Assembly (NCBI RefSeq): GCF_025384765.1
Contig: NZ_VHLL01000006.1
Location: forward strand, 1 to 64,000
Length of the DNA: 64,000 nucleotides
Source: Methanoculleus formosensis
Lineage (GTDB): Archaea > Halobacteriota > Methanomicrobia > Methanomicrobiales > Methanoculleaceae
Reading direction: 5' to 3'
Shown here: piece after piece, positions 1 to 7,903 of the stretch
Layout: each line of letters begins with the position of its first letter
How positions within the stretch are numbered: the first letter of the stretch is position 1
Notes under the pieces: model-generated
The model's database searches: none
The model's input: the letters and a program-made list of their open reading frames with translations, nothing else
Told to the model about the DNA's origin: nothing
Made by a program: the position numbers and the translations under genes

Positions 1-254
1 GAAGCGATCCGGGCATCGATGGGGATGGTGAAAGGAATTACGGTGTTACGGCAACGGGTTTAGAGAAAGGATGGTAGAACAAGGTCAAACAGAAGGAGAG
101 GTGAGGGAGATTTAGCGAAGTACTGAGTTTCCAGCCTGAATCTTTTCCACCGGCGGGTTGTTCGGGAGGTGACCGGGGCCGATGCTCCCACGGCGAACAA
201 TAGATTAAAGCAATCCGCGAGCGTAAGGGGACATACAGCAGGAGCGTTGCGCAC
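1..254. other. Leading stretch without a gene
   Basis: No convincing coding region is visible on either strand. The last 15 bases hold a GGAGCG-type ribosome site for the first gene. Short antisense frames here are rich in Arg, Ser and Pro and look like chance frames. Confidence 0.5.
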
Positions 255-548
255 ATGAAAACCCGCACCGAAGTCCTCGAGGTTCTTCGCTCCCTGAAGG
301 CCGAACTCAGAGAGCGCTATCACGTCGAGAGCATCGCCCTCTTCGGATCATATGCCCGTGAAGAACAGGGGGAGGGCAGCGACATCGACGTACTCGTCGA
401 GTTCGGTTCCGGTGCGGATCTCTTCGATTTTGTCGGGCTGTCACAGTACCTCGAAGAAAAACTCGGGTCCGGCGTGGACGTCGTGCCGAAGGCGGCACTT
501 CGCCCGGAGATCCGCAGGCAGGTCACCCGGGACCTCCTCGTCGCATGA
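255..548 (+). CDS. mntA: MntA-type minimal nucleotidyltransferase, antitoxin of a HepT/MntA pair
   Basis: A 97-residue minimal nucleotidyltransferase of the polymerase-beta fold. Gly31-Ser32 followed by Ser42-Asp43-Ile-Asp45 form the GSX(n)DXD metal and nucleotide site, and Asp75 in VDVV is the likely third acidic residue. In characterised pairs MntA acts as an antitoxin by adding AMP to a tyrosine of the HEPN partner HepT. The stop overlaps the next start by four bases (ATGA), so the two genes are translationally coupled in antitoxin-toxin order. The length is normal for the family. The assignment rests on the motif and the neighbour. Confidence 0.9.
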   Translation: MKTRTEVLEVLRSLKAELRERYHVESIALFGSYAREEQGEGSDIDVLVEFGSGADLFDFVGLSQYLEEKLGSGVDVVPKAALRPEIRRQVTRDLLVA

Positions 549-889
549 GATCGCATACTCTCTATCTCTCGGACCTTGCTGCTGCGCTTGAGAGGATTGA
601 GGAGTTTACCGTTGGCATGACCTATGATCAGTTCCTGCATGACGACAGGACTCAGAGCGCTGTCATCAGGAAGTTCGAGGTCATCGGCGAAGCGGCAAAA
701 AAGATTCCGCTGCCCGTCCGGGAGAAGTATCCCGCCGTTCCCTGGCGTGAGATGGCGGGGATGCTGGACAAACTGATTCACACGTATTTCGGTGTCGACA
801 CGCAGCTTGTCTGGCGGACCGTCGTCAATCGCGTTCCGGAGCTCCGGCAGGAGATCCGCCGCATCCTCGAGCAGGAGCGCGGGCGGTAA
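545..889 (+). CDS. hepT: HepT-like HEPN domain protein, toxin partner of MntA
   Basis: A 114-residue all-helical HEPN protein coupled to MntA through an ATGA overlap. HepT toxins are ribonucleases whose active site is RX4HXY. Here the C-terminal part keeps His79-Thr-Tyr81 in the context LIHTYFGVD, so the tyrosine that MntA would modify is present. The position expected to hold the catalytic arginine is Leu74, and the next residue is Asp instead of Asn. The protein may therefore be a weak or inactive toxin. Family membership is clear from the context IGEAAKKIP and LIHTYFGVD; activity is not. Confidence 0.88.
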   Translation: MRSHTLYLSDLAAALERIEEFTVGMTYDQFLHDDRTQSAVIRKFEVIGEAAKKIPLPVREKYPAVPWREMAGMLDKLIHTYFGVDTQLVWRTVVNRVPELRQEIRRILEQERGR

Positions 890-1014
890 CTTCGGGATGG
901 CGCTGCCTGACACGCGAATGATGTGATACCCGTTCACCGCCGCATTCCGAACCCCGGGGCACTCCAATTGATAACCATATCAACCTCCCCCTCCATACTC
1001 GCTATGGAGATTCG

Positions 1015-2049
1015 ATGCCCGCGATACGAATAGGCGAAGGGAGCGAGCTGGCCCAGCAACCGGAACCCTTCAGGAACGAGTACGAACTGCAGGAGATCCT
1101 CGCCGAGCACCCGGTGCTCCTCGTCGACCGTGATGACTCCGCGCTCGTCACGATCAGCCGGGAGTTCCCGCTTGAGAGCGGGTTCGCCGATCTCTTCCTC
1201 ATCGACAGCAACGGGCTGCCGGTCATCGTCGAGGTGAACCTGGCCCGGAACGAAGAGTCGCGCGAGATCGTCGGCCGGTTATGCGACTACCTCTCGGCGA
1301 TGCAGAACCTCACACCTGATGAAGTGAACGCGAGGTCGGGAGGCCTGCTCGAAGAGACGTTCCGGTCCATGGCCGGTGCCGAGGGGGAAGAGAACCCCGA
1401 AGATCGGCTCGTCCAGGTGAAGAGCAATTTTGCCTCGCATATGAGGGCCGGGCAGATCCGGGGTATCATCGTCCTCGATGCTGCCCCGGACGACCTCATC
1501 CGGGAGTTCAGCTACCTCAACGAACACAGCGACCTCGATCTCCGGCTGCTGGTGGTCGAGCGCTACCGGCTCGGCAGGAACGAGTACTTCTACCACTCCC
1601 GCTTCCTGGTTTCGGGAGAGGCGGAGCCGGAGATGAAGAGGCAGAGGTTACGGCTCCGGTTGACCGTCGAGATCTTCTCAAAGATGAAGTTGCCCGTATT
1701 TTCGACGCGTGCGACCGAAAAGGAGAACGTCCGCGTATACCGTGAAGGGTGGCCGGGCGAAGTGCACTACGTGTTCAGCGACTGGCAGGATTCGATCAGC
1801 ATCGGGATACAGGTCAACCATAGACGGTATCCGAAGGTTGCCGGCTTCCTGCCCGAACTCCGCGAACACCTCTCCGCGATCATCTCGAAGACGCAGCGGG
1901 TCGATCTCGCCGCCGATCCGTCCGGATGGACAAGGCTCCAGTTATTCTTCGGGGAAGAGATTGACCCATACTGGATCGCACAATCGATGGTCCGTCTCTG
2001 CAAGACCGAGAGAGACGTCTCCACCCTGCTGCTGGAGGGGAGTGGCTAG
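1015..2049 (+). CDS. PD-(D/E)XK nuclease-like protein of unknown role
   Basis: A 344-residue soluble protein. Residues about 20-90 resemble the core of NucS/DUF91-like PD-(D/E)XK nucleases: a helix (NEYELQEILAEHP), then ADLFLID and VIVEVNLARN, followed by the helix REIVGRLCDYLSAM. In active enzymes the motif is usually D...E-X-K; here the lysine position is Asn (EVN). The rest has no domain I recognise. The ATG at 1015 is preceded by GGAG at a short spacing. It stands alone between the toxin-antitoxin pair and a sensor kinase. It may be a nuclease, an inactive relative, or a nucleic acid binder. Confidence 0.75.
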   Translation: MPAIRIGEGSELAQQPEPFRNEYELQEILAEHPVLLVDRDDSALVTISREFPLESGFADLFLIDSNGLPVIVEVNLARNEESREIVGRLCDYLSAMQNLTPDEVNARSGGLLEETFRSMAGAEGEENPEDRLVQVKSNFASHMRAGQIRGIIVLDAAPDDLIREFSYLNEHSDLDLRLLVVERYRLGRNEYFYHSRFLVSGEAEPEMKRQRLRLRLTVEIFSKMKLPVFSTRATEKENVRVYREGWPGEVHYVFSDWQDSISIGIQVNHRRYPKVAGFLPELREHLSAIISKTQRVDLAADPSGWTRLQLFFGEEIDPYWIAQSMVRLCKTERDVSTLLLEGSG

Positions 2050-2380
2050 AGGTCGAGATACCCCCTCCCTGACGCGGGCCCCGGCTTCTGGGACGTCGTC
2101 CAGGCCTGGATCGACCTTGCGGACTTCGAGACGGTCAACGGTGCAGATCGCCGGCCTCCCGAGAGGATCGAGACCGAGACGGTCACGAGTAACCGAAAAT
2201 GCCGCCCACCGGGCCGTGCTATCACACCGAGAGATTGCCCACCCTTGCTATGGGTACATCACCCTATTTTGAATAAAACTCCCAATTTAACCGGGTATAA
2301 ATCAATAATATTCTGTAATTGGCCGCTGCTTATACGAAATGTTTTATTACTTCTCCCCCCCTTTCTCAATAGGTACAACA
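2050..2380 (+). other. Gene-free stretch with a possible gene remnant and the kinase promoter
   Basis: From about 2063 to 2200 one frame reads a protein-like stretch (for example GFWDVVQAWIDLADFETVN) with no start codon, bounded upstream by a stop in the same frame. It looks like a decayed gene fragment, but I cannot name it. Near the right end TATAAAT at 2296-2302 and TTATAC at 2329-2334 are archaeal TATA-like elements for the kinase gene that follows. Confidence 0.3.
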
Positions 2381-5248
2381 GTGCATACCGTCACCAACCC
2401 CGACCACATCCTCTACGTCGACGATGAGGAGGCGCTGCTCGATATCGGCCGTGCTTTTCTTGAACGGACGGGCGGCATCGCCGTCGACGTCACTACAAGC
2501 CCCATCGAGGCGCTTCGCATGATCCTCTCCGGCCGGTATGCCGCGGTCGTCTCGGACTACCAGATGCCGGAGATGGACGGGATCGCTCTCTTGAAGCGGG
2601 TCCGGGAGGCAGGGTCCCGGGTGCCCTTCATCATCTTCACCGGCAGGGGGCGCGAAGAGGTGGCGATCGAGGCGCTGAACAACGGTGCCGACTTCTATAT
2701 CCAGAAAGGCGGTAATCCGACGGCGCAGTTCGCCGAACTGGCGAACGCCGTCCGGCAGCTCTCTGGGAGGCGAAAAGCCGAGATCGCGCTCCATCGGAGC
2801 GAAGAGATGCTGTATAGGGCGCAGAGCCTTGCGCACCTCGGCAGCTGGGAGTTCTATCACAGGACCGGAGACCTGATCTGGTCGGACGAGTCCTACCGCA
2901 TCTTCGGCCTTGACCGTGAAGAACCACTGACCTATGATGGGTTCCTTGCGGCGGTCCACCCGGACGACCGGGCACTGGTCGATACCGCGTATCGCAGTTC
3001 AATCGCGGACGGAAAGGACGGCTACGAGGTCGAGCACCGACTCCTTCGTAGCGATAGCGGGGAGGTCCGGTACGTCCTTGAACGGTGCGAGCACTATCGG
3101 AACGGAGCCGGGGAGGTCGTCCGCTCCGTCGGGATGGTACACGACATCACGGGGCGCAAACTCGCCGAGCTCGAACGGGTGGAGAGGCACGCGGAACTCC
3201 AGGCGGCATATGAGCAGCTCGCCGCTGTCGAGGAGGAACTCCGATCGAGTTTCGACGACCTTGCCAAGAACCAGCAGCGGCTCTTAGAGAGCGAACGCAA
3301 GCTTGCCGATATCATCGACTTCCTCCCGGACGCAACCTTCGTCATCGATACCAGCGGCCGCGTGATCGCCTGGAACCGTGCAATCGAGGAGATGCTCGGT
3401 GTTCCGAAAGCCGGGATGCTTGGCAAGGGCGATTACGCGTATGCGGTTCCGCTCTATGGCGAGGCGCGCCCGGTCCTGATCGACTACGTCCTCCGATCCG
3501 ATGGAGCATCGAGCGGCCCTTACCAGGCCATGGTGAGGAAGGGGGAGATCCTCGAAGGCGAGACCTATCTCCCCCGTCCTGACGGCAGCCAGTCCGTCAT
3601 CATGATCAGGGCATCGCCGCTCTATGACCGGGAGGGCAGGCGTGTCGGTGCTATCGAGACGATCCGGGATATCAGCCGGCAGAAGCAGGTGGATGCCGAA
3701 CTCCTGCGGAGACACGAAGAACTCCAGGGGACGTATGAACAGCTCGCCGCTGCCGAGGAGGAGCTCCGGTCGAGTTTCGACGACCTTGCCGAGAGCCAGC
3801 ATCGGCTCCAGGCGAGCGAAGAACGTTACCGGCGCATCTCCGAGAGCATCTCCGACGTCGTCTACTCCTGCGTCCTCGAAAGTTCGGGCGACTACACTAT
3901 CGACTGGATTGCCGGAGCGGTGCGCGAGATCACCGGGTATACCGGTGAGGAGATCCTTTCGATGCGTTGCTGGAAGGAGATCGTTTACCCGGACGATCTC
4001 GCCGTCTTTGAGCGCGAGATCTCCCGGCTCTCCCCCGGGATGTCGTCGCTCTTCGAGCTCCGGATCGTCAGCCGGGACGGTTCTATCCGGTGGCTCCGTA
4101 TCTCGGCCGACTGCAGCGATAGCGGGAGCAGAGGCGTGCGGCTGTACGGTGGGTGGCAGGACGTCACAGATCAGAAAGGGGCCGAAGAGGCGCTGCGGGA
4201 GACAGCGGCGAAGATGGAGAGCATCTTCCGCGCCGCCCCAACCGGCATCGGAATGGTTGTGAACCGTGTCTTTACGGAGGTCAACGGCAGGCTCTGCGAC
4301 ATCGTCGGCTACACCCGTGAAGAGCTCATCGGTCAGCCCGTGCGGCTGCTGTATCAGGACGACGCTGAGTATGAGTCTTTCCTGCAGGAGATGCACGCAC
4401 AGATCCGGGAGGTGGGAACATGTACCCGGGAGATCCGTTCCCGGCGCAAAGACGGCGCGATCATCGGTATCCTGCTCTCCATAACACCTCTCGACCCTGC
4501 GTCTCTCTCCCGGGGCCTGACGTTCACCGCCCAGGATATCACCGAGCGCAAGGCATTGGAGCAGGAGATCGAGTATCATGCCGTGGAGCTTGCCCGGCAG
4601 ACGAACAGCCTTGCGGTCGTGAACAGGAAGCTCAACCTGATGAGCAGCATCACCCGGCACGACATCCTGAACCAGCTGACGATCCTCCTCGGCAACCTCT
4701 CGTTTGCAGAGGAGGCCGTGCAGGAGCCCGAGGTCTCGAAGTACCTCACCCGGGTGCAGGGCGCCGCCGACCGGATACGCCGCCAGATCGAGTTCACCCG
4801 GGACTACACCGACCTCGGCATCAAATCACCGGAATGGCAGCGAGTCACCGACGCGATCCAGTCTGCGTCGCCTCAGGGGCTCCCGGTCGAGAACGAGGCC
4901 GGAGACCTTGTCATTTACGCGGACCCGATGCTTTCAACGGTCTTTGCCAACCTGATGGACAACACGCTCCGGCACGGCGAGTCGACGACACGGACCCGCG
5001 TCTGGTATCGCCCGGAGGAGAACGGAGATCTCACCCTCGTCTGGGAGGACAACGGCGTCGGCGTTCCTGCCGGGGAGAAGGAGCGGATCTTTCACCGGGG
5101 CGTCGGGAAGAACACGGGCCTTGGGCTCTTCCTGATCCGGGAGATTCTCGGGATCACCGGGATCAGCATCGCCGAAACGGGCGAGTTCGGGACGGGGGCA
5201 CGGTTCGAGATGCTTGTACCCTCCGGGGCATACCGGGTTCTGGAGTGA
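2381..5248 (+). CDS. Receiver-PAS hybrid histidine kinase
   Basis: About 955 residues from a GTG at 2381; an ATG at 2339 would add 14 residues, but family members usually begin a few residues before the receiver domain. Domains: receiver (about 8-120, phospho-acceptor Asp59 in VVSDYQMP), four PAS domains (about 137-262, 307-436, 482-600, 605-725), a kinase dimerisation segment with His760 in SITRHDILNQ, and a HATPase domain at the C-terminus (DNGVGVP, GLGLFLI). No membrane segment is seen, so it is a cytosolic sensor. Two near-identical coiled-coil linkers (EEELRSSFDDLA) separate the PAS units, pointing to an internal duplication. The N-terminal receiver suggests it takes phosphate from, or is tuned by, another kinase. 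The signal sensed is unknown. Confidence 0.9.
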   Translation: MHTVTNPDHILYVDDEEALLDIGRAFLERTGGIAVDVTTSPIEALRMILSGRYAAVVSDYQMPEMDGIALLKRVREAGSRVPFIIFTGRGREEVAIEALNNGADFYIQKGGNPTAQFAELANAVRQLSGRRKAEIALHRSEEMLYRAQSLAHLGSWEFYHRTGDLIWSDESYRIFGLDREEPLTYDGFLAAVHPDDRALVDTAYRSSIADGKDGYEVEHRLLRSDSGEVRYVLERCEHYRNGAGEVVRSVGMVHDITGRKLAELERVERHAELQAAYEQLAAVEEELRSSFDDLAKNQQRLLESERKLADIIDFLPDATFVIDTSGRVIAWNRAIEEMLGVPKAGMLGKGDYAYAVPLYGEARPVLIDYVLRSDGASSGPYQAMVRKGEILEGETYLPRPDGSQSVIMIRASPLYDREGRRVGAIETIRDISRQKQVDAELLRRHEELQGTYEQLAAAEEELRSSFDDLAESQHRLQASEERYRRISESISDVVYSCVLESSGDYTIDWIAGAVREITGYTGEEILSMRCWKEIVYPDDLAVFEREISRLSPGMSSLFELRIVSRDGSIRWLRISADCSDSGSRGVRLYGGWQDVTDQKGAEEALRETAAKMESIFRAAPTGIGMVVNRVFTEVNGRLCDIVGYTREELIGQPVRLLYQDDAEYESFLQEMHAQIREVGTCTREIRSRRKDGAIIGILLSITPLDPASLSRGLTFTAQDITERKALEQEIEYHAVELARQTNSLAVVNRKLNLMSSITRHDILNQLTILLGNLSFAEEAVQEPEVSKYLTRVQGAADRIRRQIEFTRDYTDLGIKSPEWQRVTDAIQSASPQGLPVENEAGDLVIYADPMLSTVFANLMDNTLRHGESTTRTRVWYRPEENGDLTLVWEDNGVGVPAGEKERIFHRGVGKNTGLGLFLIREILGITGISIAETGEFGTGARFEMLVPSGAYRVLE

Positions 5249-5368
5249 AACCGGTTGCATCTCAGTACCTATCCAGGTTTGATCTCCCTCCCTGACATCA
5301 CCTGTCGTACCGGGGTATTGACCTGCAGCGCCCCTCGATTGTCGGCGCCGGCGGCAGGGACAGCCCGC

Positions 5369-7309
5369 TCACTCTACTTCTTCCAGGGCCAGAGCCCCCA
5401 GGTATGCCATCGTCTGGAGGACATCCTTATTCTCCGGTGTAAGCACCTCCTCCGGGTCCCTGAATGCGAACGCCAGGACGCCGAACGTAACCGCAAACGC
5501 CTTCATCGGAACGTAGTGTCCTATCCCCATCGGGAGCGTTTCGGTGCCTCTCCCCGCTGCCCGGCCATTTTCGAAGGCCCACTGGGCGATGGTCCGCTCT
5601 TTTTGGGTGAGCGGATAATCGGGATCCCCGACGTTCACGAAGAGCCCCCCCGCACCCGGCGTGAGAACGGCAAATGCACCTTCGCCAAACTGCTTCATGT
5701 GGCGATAGAGCGTATCGAAGATCTCCTGGCGGTGCGCGACGTTCACCAGATCGCGGGAGAGGACGGCGACGGCCTCAACCTTTGCCTCGCTCCTCCGTAT
5801 CTGCGGGAGCAGGTAGCGGAGTCTTGTTGCGAGACCGCTGATGATGAACGCAATGACCACGTATCCCACAAAAGAGATGAAGTAATCCCAGTCATTGATC
5901 GTAAGCGTGTAGTAGGGAGCCACAAAAGCGAAGTCGAAGATCAGGATGCTTGCGATAGCGGTGATGATCGCCGTTCTCCGGCGGAATAAGAGCGCTGCCG
6001 CCACCACTGGAACCAACTGGATGATGAGCAGGTTTGACGAACTGATGACATTTCGCAGAAAGTAATTCACGATCGTCACAAGCGCGATGAGTATTGCGCT
6101 GATGATGAGGTTTGGACTCACAAATTGCGGCAGTTGCCTGTGGATAGGGATACTTACCGTCGCTTTCGGTTCGTAGAGGAAGATATCGATCCCCTTTGAC
6201 CGGACCATGGTGCGGTACACGGGAGAGTAGAAGATGTCCAGTCCGCGGGGTTTACCGAGCATGATCATGGTGACGTTGTGCTGCCGGGCATACCTGATCA
6301 GTTCCCCCGGAACGTCCCCTCCGCGGTAACGAACGATCCGTCCTCCGAGGCTCCTTGCCGTCTCCATCGCATCGTTGAGCCACCGCCGCTCCTGGTCCGT
6401 GAGGTTCTGCTCAGTCTCGGTCCCGATGGAGATCACGATCCAGTCCGCACGGAACCTGTCTGCAAGGCGGTACGCCGCACGGACCATCTGGTCCGCCGTC
6501 GGGCCGGGGCGTATCCCCACGAGGAGCCGTTCCCCGGCAGGCCATGGCCCCGGGATGGCCCTGGCCCGCATGCGGGTGAGCATCTGTCGATCGGTGACCT
6601 GCGCCATGAACCGGAGAGCGATCTGCCGGAGTGCCAGGAGATTTTCGACGCTGAAGAACCGCTGGACGGCCTGCTCGGCCATATCCCGCACATAGACCTT
6701 TCCGGCGCGGAGGCGGATCTGGAGTTCCTCCGGCGGGATGTCTATCAGGCGGATCTCGTCGGCATCGTAGAAGAACGTGTCCGGCACCGTCTCTGCGACG
6801 CGGATGCCCGTGATCTGGGCGACGATGTCGTTCTGGCTCTCGATGTGCTGGATATTGACGGTGGTGTAGACCGATATCCCCGCGTGAAGGATCTCCTCGA
6901 TGTCCTGGTGGCGTTTGGCGTGCCGGCTCCCCGGAGCATCGGTGTGCGCAAGCTCGTCGATGAGAACGATCTGCGGGCGTCGCCTGAGGATCGCGTCGAT
7001 ATCCGGCTCCCGCAGCGTGAGTCCCTGGTAATCGACGCAAATCGGGGGGATTGCCTCGAGCCTTGCGGTGAGTGCATCTGTCTCTGCCCTGCCGTGCGTC
7101 TCCACATACCCGATCACGATATCGAGCCCGTCGCTCCGGTGGCTGAGCGCGTCCTCCAGCATCGTGTAGGTCTTGCCGACGCCGGCGGCGTATCCCAGGT
7201 AGATCGTCAGCTGCCCCTTCCCGGCCCTCTGTTCCGCCTGCTCTGCAACGGCGAGCAGGTCTTCGGGCAGGGGGCGGCCTTCCTCGGCGGTCCTTTCTGC
7301 CGTATTCAG
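5369..7309 (-). CDS. kdpD: KdpD-type potassium sensor without histidine kinase domain, probable CTG start
   Basis: The frame encodes about 646 residues: a KdpD ATPase-like domain with Walker A GYAAGVGKT at residues 39-47 and IVLIDELAHTDAPG, a universal-stress-protein domain, four membrane helices (about 395-500) and a GAF-like domain ending at residue 646. Escherichia coli KdpD continues into HisKA and HATPase domains; these are absent, so it cannot phosphorylate KdpE. The first ATG in frame lies after the Walker A lysine and would destroy it. A stop lies upstream, and the only good start is CTG at 7309-7307, preceded by AGGAGG and overlapping the kdpC stop (CTGA). Last gene of kdpABCD. It may tune the pump directly, or work with a separate kinase. 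Confidence 0.85.
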   Translation of the reverse strand: MNTAERTAEEGRPLPEDLLAVAEQAEQRAGKGQLTIYLGYAAGVGKTYTMLEDALSHRSDGLDIVIGYVETHGRAETDALTARLEAIPPICVDYQGLTLREPDIDAILRRRPQIVLIDELAHTDAPGSRHAKRHQDIEEILHAGISVYTTVNIQHIESQNDIVAQITGIRVAETVPDTFFYDADEIRLIDIPPEELQIRLRAGKVYVRDMAEQAVQRFFSVENLLALRQIALRFMAQVTDRQMLTRMRARAIPGPWPAGERLLVGIRPGPTADQMVRAAYRLADRFRADWIVISIGTETEQNLTDQERRWLNDAMETARSLGGRIVRYRGGDVPGELIRYARQHNVTMIMLGKPRGLDIFYSPVYRTMVRSKGIDIFLYEPKATVSIPIHRQLPQFVSPNLIISAILIALVTIVNYFLRNVISSSNLLIIQLVPVVAAALLFRRRTAIITAIASILIFDFAFVAPYYTLTINDWDYFISFVGYVVIAFIISGLATRLRYLLPQIRRSEAKVEAVAVLSRDLVNVAHRQEIFDTLYRHMKQFGEGAFAVLTPGAGGLFVNVGDPDYPLTQKERTIAQWAFENGRAAGRGTETLPMGIGHYVPMKAFAVTFGVLAFAFRDPEEVLTPENKDVLQTMAYLGALALEEVE

Positions 7310-7890
7310 CCCCTCCTGTCCAGGCGATCCAGCTCACGGTTGAGCGAGAGGACATTGACGTAGGGTTCTACGAACGGAACCGGGAGGCTCTCCGCCCGGG
7401 CGAGAACGAGCGCACGGACCTCGTCCTCCGGAAGACCGCGCGCCTCTGCGACGGCGGGGACCTGCACCAGCGCGGCGTCCAGGCTGATCGCGGGGTCAAG
7501 ACCGCTCCCTGAAGCCATGACGAGATCGGACGGGAGTGGGCCCTGCACGCCGGCGTTCCGGAGAGCCCTCACCCGGTCCGCGATATGCTCGAGGAGCAGG
7601 GGGTTTCCGGGTGCAAGGTTCGACCCGCCGGAGGAAGACGCATTGTACGCGGTGATCGGCGTCTCCGAGGGGCGGCCCTGGAAGTAGAATGGTGCGCTGA
7701 AGCTCTGGCCGATCAGGTCCGAGCCGATCACCCGGTCCTGGCCGTCGACGATCAGGCTGCCGTGGGCCTGGTATGGAAATGCTGCCCCGGCGATGAGCGT
7801 TACCGCCAGGGGGTAGGCGAACCCCGTGATGATGAAGAGGACGAGGAAGAGGAGCAGACCGCTTTTTGCTGCCTGTCGTATCTCCGTCAT
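7306..7890 (-). CDS. kdpC: Potassium-transporting ATPase subunit C
   Basis: 194 residues, the usual KdpC length. One N-terminal membrane helix (about 10-32, LLLFLVLFIITGFAYPL) anchors a domain on the outside of the membrane with the family features GSDLIGQSF, PFYFQGRPS and ASGSGLDPAIS. KdpC stabilises the KdpFABC complex and supports ATP binding by KdpB. It lies 13 bases after kdpB and overlaps the presumed kdpD start. A valid kdpF was not seen. Confidence 0.96.
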   Translation of the reverse strand: MTEIRQAAKSGLLLFLVLFIITGFAYPLAVTLIAGAAFPYQAHGSLIVDGQDRVIGSDLIGQSFSAPFYFQGRPSETPITAYNASSSGGSNLAPGNPLLLEHIADRVRALRNAGVQGPLPSDLVMASGSGLDPAISLDAALVQVPAVAEARGLPEDEVRALVLARAESLPVPFVEPYVNVLSLNRELDRLDRRG

Positions 7891-7903
7891 GGGTGGTATA
7901 CCT

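Noticed and set aside
3284-4660. Minus-strand open frame of about 460 codons opposite the receiver-PAS kinase
   Set aside because: Shadow of the kinase gene, with no domain and no ribosome site.
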